In this document: positions 1 to 7,567 of the stretch, one piece after another
How positions within the stretch are numbered: position 1 is the first letter of the stretch
How the letters are laid out: each line of letters starts with the position of its first letter
Source of the DNA: Trebonia sp964581815
GTDB lineage: Bacteria; Actinomycetota; Actinomycetes; Streptosporangiales; Streptosporangiaceae
DNA length: 64,000 bases
Assembly: GCA_964581815.1 (NCBI GenBank)
Contig: CAZORE010000020.1
Coordinates: 16,550 to 80,549 of the forward strand
Reading direction: 5' to 3'
Translations under genes and position numbers: made by a program
Notes under the pieces: model-generated
Databases searched by the model: none
The model's input: the letters and a program-made list of their open reading frames with translations, nothing else
Told to the model about the DNA's origin: nothing

Positions 1-22
1 GCCTTCTCCTGTGCTCACGGGC

Positions 23-50
23 GCCCATGCGGGCCTGTGCCCGCATGGGC
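23..50. terminator. Perfect 12-bp hairpin
   Basis: Arms 23-34 and 39-50 are perfect reverse complements (GCCCATGCGGGC) with a 4-nt loop. No T-run follows on either strand, so this may be a factor-assisted terminator or simply a stable intergenic hairpin. I see no gene in 1-262 that I would defend. Confidence 0.5.
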
Positions 51-262
51 GGCATTCGATTCACTTTCAGCTACTAACACGCATAGGAGATACGGTCCGT
101 TCAGCAGGACAGCCCAAGAGGAAGTGCGATGTGGATCACACCCCACATGTCCGGTTCGAGGGAGAAAGAGCACGTCATCTCGATGCAGCGGTCAAGTGCG
201 GGTATCCGCCGGCGGCTGCTCGCGCCTCAGCCCGCGATGACCGTGCCGGGCAATCGGCACCT

Positions 263-517
263 CTAGCCGTCGGACGGGGTGCCCCGTCGGCGCTCCGCCA
301 GGATCGCCAGCCTGTGCAAGATGGCGGCCGGCGGCTCTCCCGTTGCCTCATGCAGCTCGCTCAGCAGCACTACGGAGATCACGTGCAGGCCGGCCATGAA
401 GTCTCCTAGACCGTCCGCGTCGACCGGAATGAGCGTGCCCGCGGCCCACGCCTCCAGCTCGGGTGAGTCTAGGCCAGCGGTGAGCAGCGCGATCGCCAGT
501 TGCATGGCGGCGGCCAT
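263..517 (-). CDS. Small conserved-looking hypothetical protein
   Basis: I do not recognise a named family. From ATG 517 the product is 84 aa, alpha-helical and acidic to neutral, with a hydrophobic N-terminal helix (AIALLTAG) and a C-terminal run (AILHRLAILAERRRG) ending in a basic tail. The composition looks like real protein, whereas the same frame upstream of 517 becomes Arg/Pro-rich low-complexity. An upstream ATG at 724 would add 69 such residues and is less likely. It lies downstream of the BlaI/M56 pair on the same strand, so it could be a distal operon member, but the 260-bp spacing is long. The ribosome-binding site is weak. Confidence 0.45.
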   Translation of the reverse strand: MAAAMQLAIALLTAGLDSPELEAWAAGTLIPVDADGLGDFMAGLHVISVVLLSELHEATGEPPAAILHRLAILAERRRGTPSDG

Positions 518-777
518 GGTCTCGCCGGGCGTCCCCCGCACCGGCCGGGCCTGCACCGGCGCGGCCTGGTCGCCGCCGGTGTCCGATTCTGGCGCGCGCC
601 GGGCGTCTCCGCGTTCCGGATCGCGGCGGGGCCACCGTCGGAGGCGCCGGGGCTGGCCATCTGTCGTTGGGTCCGCACGTCCGGCGGGCGCCCCGGGGAG
701 GCTGTTCTGGCGATGGATCCTCATGCCTGGGAACACGGGGCGGGACGGGAGATTGTTCAGCCGGCTGCGGTCCGGGA

Positions 778-1725
778 TCAGGCCGCCGGCAGCTTTCCCA
801 GGGCGAGCGCGACCACGGCGGGGGTCAGGGCCAGCAGCACCGGAGTCAGGGCGAGCACCGCCGCCGCGGCGCCGAGCAGTCGCCGCCGGGCGCGCCCAAG
901 CGGCTCGCTGGGTCCAAGGAGCCGGTGGATCCGCTGGATCGAGTCGGTGGCGCCCGCGGCCAGGGTCGACGCGGGAGTGTCGGCCGTGGCGAGGACGACC
1001 AGGGCGGTAGCGAGCAGCCGAGGATTGCAAGACCGGGTGGCCGCGTCGTCGGCGTGCAGTTCCACCAGCCTGGCCACCTGCTCTTCTGCGTCACGCATCA
1101 GCGGCAGGAACGGAAGTACCTCGCGGCCGATCCTCGCCAGGGCCAGGAGCCGGTGATGACGACCGGTCAGGTGCGCTCGCTCGTGTGCCAGGACCGCGTC
1201 CAGTTGTCCGGGATCGAGCGCCTGCACGGCGCCGGTAGTGAGGATCACCGTGGGCTGCCGGCCGGCCACGCAGTAGGCCGCCGGCTGTGCATGCTCCACA
1301 AGCACGGCTCCCAGGGCCGGTTTTGGTTGCCCGACCAGCCGCGCGGCCTGAGCGTGCCTGCTGGCCTCCCGGCCGGCGGCGCGGAAGTGGCCTACCGCCG
1401 TGAGCGTGGTGCGGGCTACGACAGCGCCAGCCAGGATGAGACCGAGCCCGGCGACCGTGGCCCCGCCTGGGGTGCCATAGGTGGCGCGAAGCCGGTGCAC
1501 GCAGGCTCCGATCAGGTTACTCAGTCCCGCCCCGAGGGCGGTCGCGTGAACGGCCAGCGTCAGGCCGGCCAGCCCGAGCGCGATGATCACCGACCATCCC
1601 GCGGCCAGGTAGATGACGATAGCCAGCAGCGGCGCGCGGGCCGTCCACCGGGCCCGGCTGAGCATCCGAGGCCCCAGGATGCCAAGACAGGCCGCGTAGA
1701 CCACCAGCACCGCGGCGACGGTCAC
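778..1725 (-). CDS. M56-family membrane metallopeptidase (BlaR1-like)
   Basis: This 315-aa protein is a membrane-embedded zinc peptidase of the BlaR1/MecR1 (M56) type. Several hydrophobic segments lie in the first 115 residues. The zinc motif HERAH is at about residues 181-185 and a downstream ELHADD supplies the third ligand (Glu about 222). A further hydrophobic stretch ends the protein. It lacks the C-terminal penicillin-binding sensor of staphylococcal BlaR1, like the short actinobacterial homologues, so the inducing signal is unknown. The GTG start overlaps the stop of the BlaI-like gene (GTGA), so the two are translationally coupled. Its probable role is signal-dependent inactivation of that repressor. 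Confidence 0.85.
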   Translation of the reverse strand: MTVAAVLVVYAACLGILGPRMLSRARWTARAPLLAIVIYLAAGWSVIIALGLAGLTLAVHATALGAGLSNLIGACVHRLRATYGTPGGATVAGLGLILAGAVVARTTLTAVGHFRAAGREASRHAQAARLVGQPKPALGAVLVEHAQPAAYCVAGRQPTVILTTGAVQALDPGQLDAVLAHERAHLTGRHHRLLALARIGREVLPFLPLMRDAEEQVARLVELHADDAATRSCNPRLLATALVVLATADTPASTLAAGATDSIQRIHRLLGPSEPLGRARRRLLGAAAAVLALTPVLLALTPAVVALALGKLPAA

Positions 1726-2102
1726 CGGGACTCCCCAGCCCTGGGCTCACCGAGCGCCCGGTCGAGCGCCTCGCGCAACAGTGCCGCGTCGTGGGGGCTC
1801 ATCTGCAGCGCGAAATGCGCCAGCGCGGTGCGCCGGTCCGGGCTGGTGGCCAGCGCGTCGTTCATCAGCGCCGCGGTGTAACTGGACCGGGACCCGGTGG
1901 GCTCGTAGCGCCAGGCCCTGCCGTCCCGCTCCCGCCGCAGCCACCCCTTGCGGCACAGGTTCTCCATCACCGTCATCACGGTGGTGTACGCCAGAGCCCG
2001 TTCGTCATGGAGGGCGTCGACCATCTCGCGGACCAGCATCGGCCGGCCTCGTTCCCACAGCCGATCCATGATCACGGCTTCCAGCTCACCGAAACGTCGC
2101 AT
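1722..2102 (-). CDS. BlaI/MecI/CopY-family transcriptional repressor
   Basis: A 126-aa winged-helix repressor. From ATG 2102 it begins MRRFGELEAVIMDRLWERG, the typical family start, followed by the recognition region (ALAYTTVMTVMENLCRKGWL) and a wing (RERDGRAWRYEP). A longer reading from 2273 adds an unrelated N-terminus and is rejected. BlaI proteins bind dyads with TACTA/TAGTA-type half-sites as dimers. A perfect dyad of that kind is at 2274-2296, and a half-site CTACTA lies at 2150-2155 in this gene's own leader, so it probably represses both itself and the divergent sigma gene. It is coupled to the M56 peptidase downstream. Confidence 0.88.
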   Translation of the reverse strand: MRRFGELEAVIMDRLWERGRPMLVREMVDALHDERALAYTTVMTVMENLCRKGWLRRERDGRAWRYEPTGSRSSYTAALMNDALATSPDRRTALAHFALQMSPHDAALLREALDRALGEPRAGESR

Positions 2103-2273
2103 CCTCACTCCCGAACGTGGCTGTGCCAGACGGCCCGCCCACCTGTTACCTACTACCACGGATAGAACAACCCCGCGGTTCAGGTGCCGGCTCCTTTCTC
2201 CGGGCCAGCCACGTCCCCGTGGCCAGCAGTCCGGCGAATCTCCAACCGGGGCGGCTACGGTTGAACATAACAC

Positions 2274-2296
2274 ATCTACTATTCGTGTTAGTAGAT
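2274..2296. promoter_or_regulatory. BlaI-type operator abutting the sigma-factor start
   Basis: ATCTACTA (2274-2281) and TAGTAGAT (2289-2296) are perfect 8-bp inverted arms around a 7-bp spacer. The ATG of the sigma gene begins at 2297. Occupancy would block the start of that transcript or its ribosome access. A second half-site, CTACTA at 2150-2155, faces the blaI-like gene. Assignment to the adjacent BlaI protein is by proximity and motif type. Confidence 0.75.
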
Positions 2297-2845
2297 ATGA
2301 CTGCTAACACAACTGCTCGGGAGGACGGGCCGGGCGGCGACCCCGACGCCGTAATCCGCGAGCTGTACTCGGACCATGCCAGTGCCCTGCACGGTTACGT
2401 CGAGCGGTTCTGTCCGGACCGGGCGAGCGCGGACGACATCGTGCAAGAGACTTTCATCCGGGCCTGGCGTCACCTGCCTGCGCTGATCGCCGATGACCGG
2501 CCGATCCGGCCGTGGCTGTTCCGCGTCGCGCGCAACTTGCTGACCGACGCGAGCCGGGCCGCGCGGGCCCGGCCGATGACCGTGCCGGGCCAGGCGGCCG
2601 GTGAGGCCGAGACCGATTCCGGACTGGAGGGGGTCCTGGACCGCCAGCTCGTTTCCGACGCGCTCCAGCACCTGTCGCCCGCGCACCAGACCGTGCTCGT
2701 AGAGGCCTTCTACCGGGGCGGGACCATGGCCGCGATCGCCCGTGAGCTCGGCATACCGCACGGCACGGCCAGGTCACGGTTGCACCACGCGCTTGCTGCC
2801 ATGCGCAAGCAGTTCCAGGAGCACGACGCGATCACGGCTTCCTGA
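2297..2845 (+). CDS. ECF RNA polymerase sigma factor
   Basis: A 182-aa sigma-70 family protein of the extracytoplasmic-function group. Region 2 spans about residues 20-85 (LYSDHASALHGYVERF, then DDIVQETFIRAWRHL). Region 4 spans about 125-180 with a clear HTH (MAAIARELGIPHGTARSRLH). I start it at ATG 2297 because region 2 begins soon after, the longer in-frame reading is non-homologous, and the operator dyad ends at 2296. It is divergent from the BlaI/M56 pair. Its stop overlaps the start of the next gene (TGATG), a membrane protein, which may be a co-expressed regulator but shows no recognisable anti-sigma or zinc-binding motif. Confidence 0.9.
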   Translation: MTANTTAREDGPGGDPDAVIRELYSDHASALHGYVERFCPDRASADDIVQETFIRAWRHLPALIADDRPIRPWLFRVARNLLTDASRAARARPMTVPGQAAGEAETDSGLEGVLDRQLVSDALQHLSPAHQTVLVEAFYRGGTMAAIARELGIPHGTARSRLHHALAAMRKQFQEHDAITAS

Positions 2846-3456
2846 TGAGCAGCCGGCCGCCTTGGGATATCACGGCCACCACTGCCGACGACGAGAAGGC
2901 AGCTGCTGTCAAAGGGGCCAAGTTCGTTCGGCGCCTGACCGGGGTGTTGCTGCTCACGGCGGCCGCCCTGGACCTGACCCGGTGCTGTCTCGTCATGGCC
3001 GCGGCCAGGCATCCGGGGCCGGCCGCGGCACTGGTCGGCACCGGGCTGGCCGCAGCCGCACTGACCGCGCGGACCGCTCGCGGATGCCAGGCCGGCCGGC
3101 GCTGGGCAGGCTGGACCGCATTGCTCATCGGCGCCGCGTCGACCCCGCAAGCGGCCGCGTCCGGCTTCCGCGGCCCCTACACCATCCCCGACACAGCCAC
3201 CGCTGCGCTCGGGCTGCTGCTGGCCATCACCATCCTGGCGACCGCAGGCCGGATAGACCATCGGACCCCGGATCCGGTTACGTGCCGGATTCGGCCAGCT
3301 GCCGGATGCGGGCCACGATTCGGTCCGCTTCGTCCTCGGAGATCGGGGCGAACCGGTTTTCTAGGTCCCCGTTCTCATGCTCGTAAAGCAGCGCGCTGCG
3401 CGCCCACTTCAGGTCGACGCCAAACGTCTCATCGCGCTCGCCACCGTCACGCTTGA
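2845..3456 (+). CDS. Multi-pass membrane protein, sigma-linked, with anomalous C-terminus
   Basis: Translationally coupled to the ECF sigma gene. Residues 1-135 contain about four hydrophobic helices (VLLLTAAALDL; AALVGTGLAAAALTA; AGWTALLIGAAS; AALGLLLAITILATAG). I do not recognise the family. After about residue 138 the sequence becomes Arg/Pro/Gly-rich, and it overlaps the convergent 85-aa partner gene at 3278-3535 by roughly 180 bp. That tail is probably non-native read-through after loss of the original stop, perhaps when the toxin/partner cassette arrived. It could act as the sigma factor's membrane partner, but no motif supports that. Confidence 0.55.
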   Translation: MSSRPPWDITATTADDEKAAAVKGAKFVRRLTGVLLLTAAALDLTRCCLVMAAARHPGPAAALVGTGLAAAALTARTARGCQAGRRWAGWTALLIGAASTPQAAASGFRGPYTIPDTATAALGLLLAITILATAGRIDHRTPDPVTCRIRPAAGCGPRFGPLRPRRSGRTGFLGPRSHARKAARCAPTSGRRQTSHRARHRHA

Positions 3457-3535
3457 TCCGGCGGAGCACGCCAGCCGGGTGCTCAAGGCTGCTGGAGTCG
3501 TCGATGATCGCGTAGTAGGTGATCTCTTCAGCCAT
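3278..3535 (-). CDS. Putative immunity/antitoxin partner of the RelA/SpoT-fold toxin
   Basis: An acidic 85-aa protein without a family I can name. I choose ATG 3535 because GGGAGG lies 7 nt upstream; GTG 3538 is too close to it. The start lies inside the end of the upstream toxin-like gene (stop at 3528), an 8-bp overlap typical of toxin-immunity or antitoxin pairs. Small size, acidity and coupling suggest that it neutralises the neighbour. This is inference from arrangement only. Its 3' end is overlapped by the read-through tail of the convergent membrane-protein ORF. Confidence 0.6.
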   Translation of the reverse strand: MAEEITYYAIIDDSSSLEHPAGVLRRIKRDGGERDETFGVDLKWARSALLYEHENGDLENRFAPISEDEADRIVARIRQLAESGT

Positions 3536-4678
3536 CACTTTCCTCCCGGTGGTAATCAGCGATATCGGCGACTCCTGGCGGAATCGGGATCATGATATTT
3601 ACCCGACGCTGGAACTCCTTGAGCTCCGAAGTCTCTTGATCGGCCTCGGAGGTCTGGTCTGTAATGCTACGGATACGCTCGTACGCCTTGTGAGTTAGTT
3701 CCTTTGCCTCAAGGCTCGCTTGCGTGTGAAACTGTACTTCAAAGATCACGCGCGATTCCGGTTCTCCCCACCGGGAGTTGATGCCCTTGTACTGGTCGCT
3801 CTCCCACGTATTGCGCCGTTCCACCTGCGTGAAGCCTTTCGCCTCAAGCCGCCCGACATCCTTCATGACGCCCGCGGAATAGGCGGTCTCGCTGTACTGG
3901 AAGGTGAAGCGGACCACGTCGGTGATCTGAGCAAGGGTTTCTGCGGGCGAGCGCCCTTTCGTCCGCATCCGGTCCGCCACCTTCTCCTTTAGGCGGTCTG
4001 GGCCCTTAAAGCGGTGCTCGAAGCCGGCCAGGCGGCGGGTCGGGTNNNNNNNNNNNNNNNNNNNNNNNNNNNNNNNNNNNNNNNNNNNNNNNNNNNNNNN
4101 NNNNNNNNNNNNNNNNNNNNNNNNNNNNNNNNNNNNNNNNNNNNNAGGCGGTCTGGGCCCTTAAAGCGGTGCTCGAAGCCGGCCAGGCGGCGGGTCGGGT
4201 CCTGGGCCTCGACGGCGAGCACGCCGGGGATGATGGCGCGCTCGGCGACCTCGCTGATGCGGGCGCACGCTTGGTCGATTTCCTTGTTCTGCGCGTCGTC
4301 GAGCCTGCGGCCGCCCGCGCCGCGCCAGGAGCCGTCGGCGGGCTGGGCAGCGGAACCGCCCCGTTCGGCATACCCGTACTTGACCTTGATCTTCTCCCAG
4401 GCGGCCCGGAACCCGGGTAGCGCCTCGGACCAGGAGCGGGCCGCGTCGCTTGAGCGCTCGGCGACGGCGCGGTACCTGAGGTGCTCGGCCGCGCGCCGCT
4501 CCGGATCGGTGAGGACGGCCAGGCGGTGCCGGTCGGCGGCCGGCCCGGCGCCTGGGGAGTTCCGGTCGGCGGCCTGGTCCGCGTCGGGGCCGGGGTGCCT
4601 CCGCCCTGCTCGGCCAGGGGGCGGGTCAGCGTCGGCTGGCTCTGGCCGGCCGGCCCACTCAACGCCCATCGTGACCAT
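3528..4678 (-). CDS. RelA/SpoT-fold (alarmone-synthetase-like) toxin candidate, interrupted by an artificial gap
   Basis: Read as written, the gene is split by 100 Ns. Merging the identical 55-bp ends (3991-4045 and 4146-4200) removes 155 nt and leaves 996 nt, exactly 332 codons in one frame, giving a 331-aa protein. Residues 1-55 are Pro/Ala/Asp-rich and about 55-165 are helical. About 168-315 resembles a RelA/SpoT synthetase fold: HRFKGPDRLKEK (170-181), ITDVVRF (Asp202, Arg205), DQYKGIN (Tyr245) and the hallmark FEVQFHT (Glu262, Gln264, Thr267), then a THKAYERIRS helix. No hydrolase, TGS or ACT domain is present. Such stand-alone or C-terminal domains are known as toxins in polymorphic-toxin and toxSAS systems. 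It overlaps its putative immunity gene. Confidence 0.72.
3991..4200. other. Assembly gap with duplicated 55-bp flanks
   Basis: 100 Ns at 4046-4145. The 55 bp before the gap (3991-4045) are repeated exactly after it (4146-4200). This is the signature of two contigs sharing a terminal overlap that was not merged. Collapsing it restores one continuous reading frame through the RelA/SpoT-fold gene. Confidence 0.9.
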
Positions 4679-4847
4679 CCAGCCCGGAACCCGATTTGGC
4701 TCGCCCGGCCTAATGCCGCCGCCGTCTACCTGCTCACATTGGGGAAACGGATATGGCCGACATTGGGTTCAGCCGAGGGCGCGTGCGGGCAGCCCGCGCC
4801 AGCCTGGCCGCCAACCGCATCGCGGCCGACCCGCCCGGCCACCCCGA

Positions 4848-5969
4848 TCACCCGGTTCCGGCCCACTCGTGGTTGGTCCCTTGGTGAAGCGCCCGGTAGA
4901 TGCGGTCGCGGAGGGCGTTGGCGGCCTGGTTGGTGAGTGTCTTGTCCAGGTCGCGGAGGACGACGCGGACGAGGAGGTTCTGCTGCCCCGGCCTGGCGCC
5001 GAGGCGGCCGATCGCTGAGGCGGGCAGGTCCTGGTAGGCGGTGGCGGAAAGCACCCGGACCTCCTCAACACAGCCGGTGTCGGTGCCGAGGGCATCGCGG
5101 ACCCGGTCGCCGAGAGTTTCCTCGTCTTCGTCATCGGGGACAGCGACGGACAGGTCCCGGATGACGGCGGGCATCGACGAGACAGGCTGGTACCTGGCCA
5201 GATCGAGCATCTGGCTGGCGACCCGGGGATCGGCCGCGCGCAGCAGCCGGATGTCGGGGATGTGCTTGGCCAGCATCACCAGCCGGTCCAAGCCCATGCC
5301 AAGGGCGAGTCCGCTGTGGCCGGGCAGCCCGGCGGCGGCCAGGACACCGCGATGGGCGAGGCCGCATTCCCAGACCTCCACCCAGCGGCCGTCGTGCTGC
5401 ACATCGACCTGGCGGCCTTCGAGCGTGTACGGATGAGTGCGCGGCTGGTGGCGGTGGGGCAGAGCGGGGACGAGCGCCTCGAGGAGGATCGCGATCATCT
5501 GGTCCATGTCGGTGCTGCTCATCGGCCGCCGGGTGATCCGCCACAGGTCGAGCTGGTGCGGGGTGCCGGCGTGCTGCCAGTCGATGGCGTCCCGGCGGTA
5601 AGCCATCCCCGGGCAGGCGAGCAGCACGTCGTCGCCGGGCTGGCGGGCGAGCCGGGCCAGCGCCGGGGGGATCATGGCGCTGGAATGGCTGCGCAGCATG
5701 GTCCCGGCGTCCACGTACCGGGTGTAGCGGGTATCCCTGGTGATCGCCTCAGCCGGGTACCCGAGCCGGTCATAGTTGTCGGCAACTGGCACGATCCGGG
5801 GACCGCGGCACCAGCGGACCTCGCAACCCCAGGCGCGGCCCAGCGCGTCCACGGCCTGGCCGACGATGATCTGGATGGCATGGGGGCCTTCGGCGGGGTC
5901 GGACAGGTCCCGCAGGCTCAGGTCTCGCTGCAACTGCGCGCGATCGAGATAGGAAACAGGGCTGGACAC
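4848..5969 (-). CDS. srmL: PheS-related stand-alone class II ligase with FDX-ACB domain (SrmL type)
   Basis: A 373-aa protein with a class II aminoacyl-tRNA synthetase core like PheRS alpha (about residues 15-260). It carries a motif-3 signature (GMGLDRLVMLAKHIPDIRLL). A C-terminal ferredoxin-like anticodon-binding (FDX-ACB) domain follows at about 270-370 (MPAVIRDLSVAVPDD ... DKTLTNQAANALRDRIYRAL). The architecture resembles mitochondrial monomeric PheRS rather than bacterial alpha2beta2 enzymes. Such actinobacterial proteins are annotated as a PheS-related ligase of unknown role. I choose GTG 5969 because GAGGAG lies just upstream. A structured leader at 5980-6033 precedes it. The true substrate (tRNA-Phe or a small molecule) cannot be told from sequence. 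Confidence 0.8.
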   Translation of the reverse strand: MSSPVSYLDRAQLQRDLSLRDLSDPAEGPHAIQIIVGQAVDALGRAWGCEVRWCRGPRIVPVADNYDRLGYPAEAITRDTRYTRYVDAGTMLRSHSSAMIPPALARLARQPGDDVLLACPGMAYRRDAIDWQHAGTPHQLDLWRITRRPMSSTDMDQMIAILLEALVPALPHRHQPRTHPYTLEGRQVDVQHDGRWVEVWECGLAHRGVLAAAGLPGHSGLALGMGLDRLVMLAKHIPDIRLLRAADPRVASQMLDLARYQPVSSMPAVIRDLSVAVPDDEDEETLGDRVRDALGTDTGCVEEVRVLSATAYQDLPASAIGRLGARPGQQNLLVRVVLRDLDKTLTNQAANALRDRIYRALHQGTNHEWAGTG

Positions 5970-5979
5970 GGTGACTCCT

Positions 5980-6033
5980 CGCTCAAGCGAACCGGCTGGG
6001 GACGTTCCTCCCGGCCCGGGGTTCACCTGAGCG
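5980..6033 (-). promoter_or_regulatory. Structured 5' leader of the SrmL gene
   Basis: On the minus strand CGCTCAGGTGAACC (6033-6020) pairs with GGTTCGCTTGAGCG (5993-5980), 12 of 14 positions. Between them GGGA and TCCCC can form an inner hairpin. The outer stem ends directly at the ribosome-binding site of the GTG at 5969, so folding would affect initiation. I do not see a convincing T-box core. Its function as an attenuator is inference. Confidence 0.4.
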
Positions 6034-6448
6034 AAGCCGGTGGCCTAACGCGGCGCAGCGCCTCCCAGCGGCCCACCCCGGGCCGGGAGGCGAGGAAATC
6101 GCTGTGCCAGCAACTCAGTCACGACAACCAGGCTAGCCCTCCCGCGGACCCCACGGCGAATGAAATTGCCGCGCAGGGTTGAGTGCGCTCCGCCCGTGGC
6201 GGCCCTTTCCGTGAGGCGGCCAGCCGAGTGCGTCGAAGACGGCGATGGGGGGACCACCTTTCAACTACCGCCGGCAAGGCTAGCCTGCGAGGCAGACGAG
6301 CCGAGAGCCGCTCGCCCAGTAGCCTGGGTAACCTCGGATCGGCGAGTTCCGGGTCCCTCATGCGCCGGGACGGTGGGGGCATTTCCGCTGGGAGGGTTCC
6401 GGATGAAGGCGACAGCGGCCGTAGGCGGGTTGCCTCCTGCCAACCAAC
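6034..6448. other. Gene-free interval
   Basis: This 415-bp interval separates the SrmL leader from the DUF1801 gene. Short ORFs here lack coding character and ribosome-binding sites. It presumably contains the divergent promoters. I see no RNA gene or repeat. Confidence 0.5.
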
Positions 6449-6844
6449 GTGGTGGTGAGCGTGCGCGCTGATTCGCGAGTGGATGACTACATCGGCAGGC
6501 TGCCGGACTGGCAGCAGGCCATCTGCCAGCAGGTACGCCAACTGGTGCACGCCGCGGATCCCGAGGTCGAGGAGACCATCAAGCGGTCCGTACGGCCGTA
6601 CTTCGTCCTGCAAGGCAACATATGCGCGCTGCTGGCGGCGAAGGACCACGTCAACGTCTTCATCTACGACCCCACCGTCGCCGACCCGCACCACATCATC
6701 AACCAAGGCCACGGTAACGCGACCGCCCGGGCCGTCCAGGTCTACAACGGCGACGCGATCAACGGCCCCGCCCTGGTAGCGATGTTCCGGGCCGTCATCG
6801 CCAACAACCGCGCGGGCGGCTGGCGGCGCACGACAGGCGCCTAG
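6449..6844 (+). CDS. DUF1801 (YdhG-like) domain protein
   Basis: A 131-aa protein of the DUF1801 fold, related to the YdhG/YjbR/CyaY-like group. It starts with the usual DDYIGRLPDWQQAICQQVRQ helix, followed by DPEVEETIKRSVRPYFVLQG and a beta-rich half (ICALLAAKDHVNVFIYDP). No catalytic residues are known for the family, and a ligand- or phosphate-binding role is only suspected. GTG 6449 is used; GTG 6452 is equally possible. It stands alone, convergent with the F420-type reductase downstream. Confidence 0.8.
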   Translation: MVVSVRADSRVDDYIGRLPDWQQAICQQVRQLVHAADPEVEETIKRSVRPYFVLQGNICALLAAKDHVNVFIYDPTVADPHHIINQGHGNATARAVQVYNGDAINGPALVAMFRAVIANNRAGGWRRTTGA

Positions 6845-6882
6845 GGGCCAGCGGGCAGGCGGAACTCACCCGCAACCGGGCC

Positions 6883-7353
6883 TCACCAACGGGGAGGGTC
6901 ATCGTTGGCGGGCGTAAGGATGACGATCGGGAGTGCCCGCGGGGTGCCCTGCTGGAATCGTCCCCAGGCCGGGTGATAGCTGGCTGCCTGGGCCCACAGC
7001 CGCTGGCGCTCGCCATTTCCCGGCTCGCGGGCGCGCACCTTGATCGTCTCCCGCCCGACCAGGATCTCGGCGTCGGGAAAGGCGCGCAGGTTGTAGACCC
7101 ATCCCGGGTTACGCGGGCCCCCGCCGTTGCTGCCGACGACGACGAAGCTCCCGTCATAAGGCATGTAGGTCAGCCCTGAGGTCCGCCGCTGGGCGCTCTT
7201 GGCCCCGACGTGGCGCAGCAGCAGCATCGGCGGGCGGCCCGGGACGTGATGGCCGAACCGGCCCCCGGTCGCCTGATACAGGGCCTCGTGCGCGCGCCTC
7301 AGGCGGCTCCGCGACGGTCCGTTCCGGCCAGGCTGGCCCACGCGCTCAGTCAT
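6883..7353 (-). CDS. Deazaflavin (F420)-dependent nitroreductase-family oxidoreductase (Ddn-like)
   Basis: A 156-aa split-barrel protein of the nitroreductase/deazaflavin-dependent family found in actinobacteria (Ddn type). Typical features are an Arg-rich N-terminal helix (RRAHEALYQATGGRFGHH), the cofactor strand PMLLLRHVGAKSAQRRTSGLTYM, the loop VVGSNGGGPRNPGWVYNLRA, and the C-terminal QTPRALPIVILTP-like segment. It would use reduced F420 to reduce quinones or nitro compounds. The ATG at 7353 fits the family length. No operon partner is evident. Confidence 0.85.
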   Translation of the reverse strand: MTERVGQPGRNGPSRSRLRRAHEALYQATGGRFGHHVPGRPPMLLLRHVGAKSAQRRTSGLTYMPYDGSFVVVGSNGGGPRNPGWVYNLRAFPDAEILVGRETIKVRAREPGNGERQRLWAQAASYHPAWGRFQQGTPRALPIVILTPANDDPPRW

Positions 7354-7567
7354 GTCTCCCTGCCCGGCTGCTTTCCGTTATCACCTTCCCCGGGAGACTA
7401 GCCCAGGACCGCCTCGTCGGCATAGGGCCGGCCAGGCCGCCAAAGACGGGGGGAGCGCGGCCTGGCATCGTTTAGTAGGCCGCCCCAGCCCATCGGTCGA
7501 GGCGGGCGGTGGCGAGCAGCCAGATCGACGGCAGCGGCGACCGACGGCACGGCAGGAGGCAGCGAGC

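Noticed and set aside
5970..6080. T-box riboswitch upstream of the PheRS-like gene
   Set aside because: A GGGAGGAACGTCCCC stretch recalls the T-box bulge, but the core consensus and specifier loop are not recognisable; only the stem was kept.
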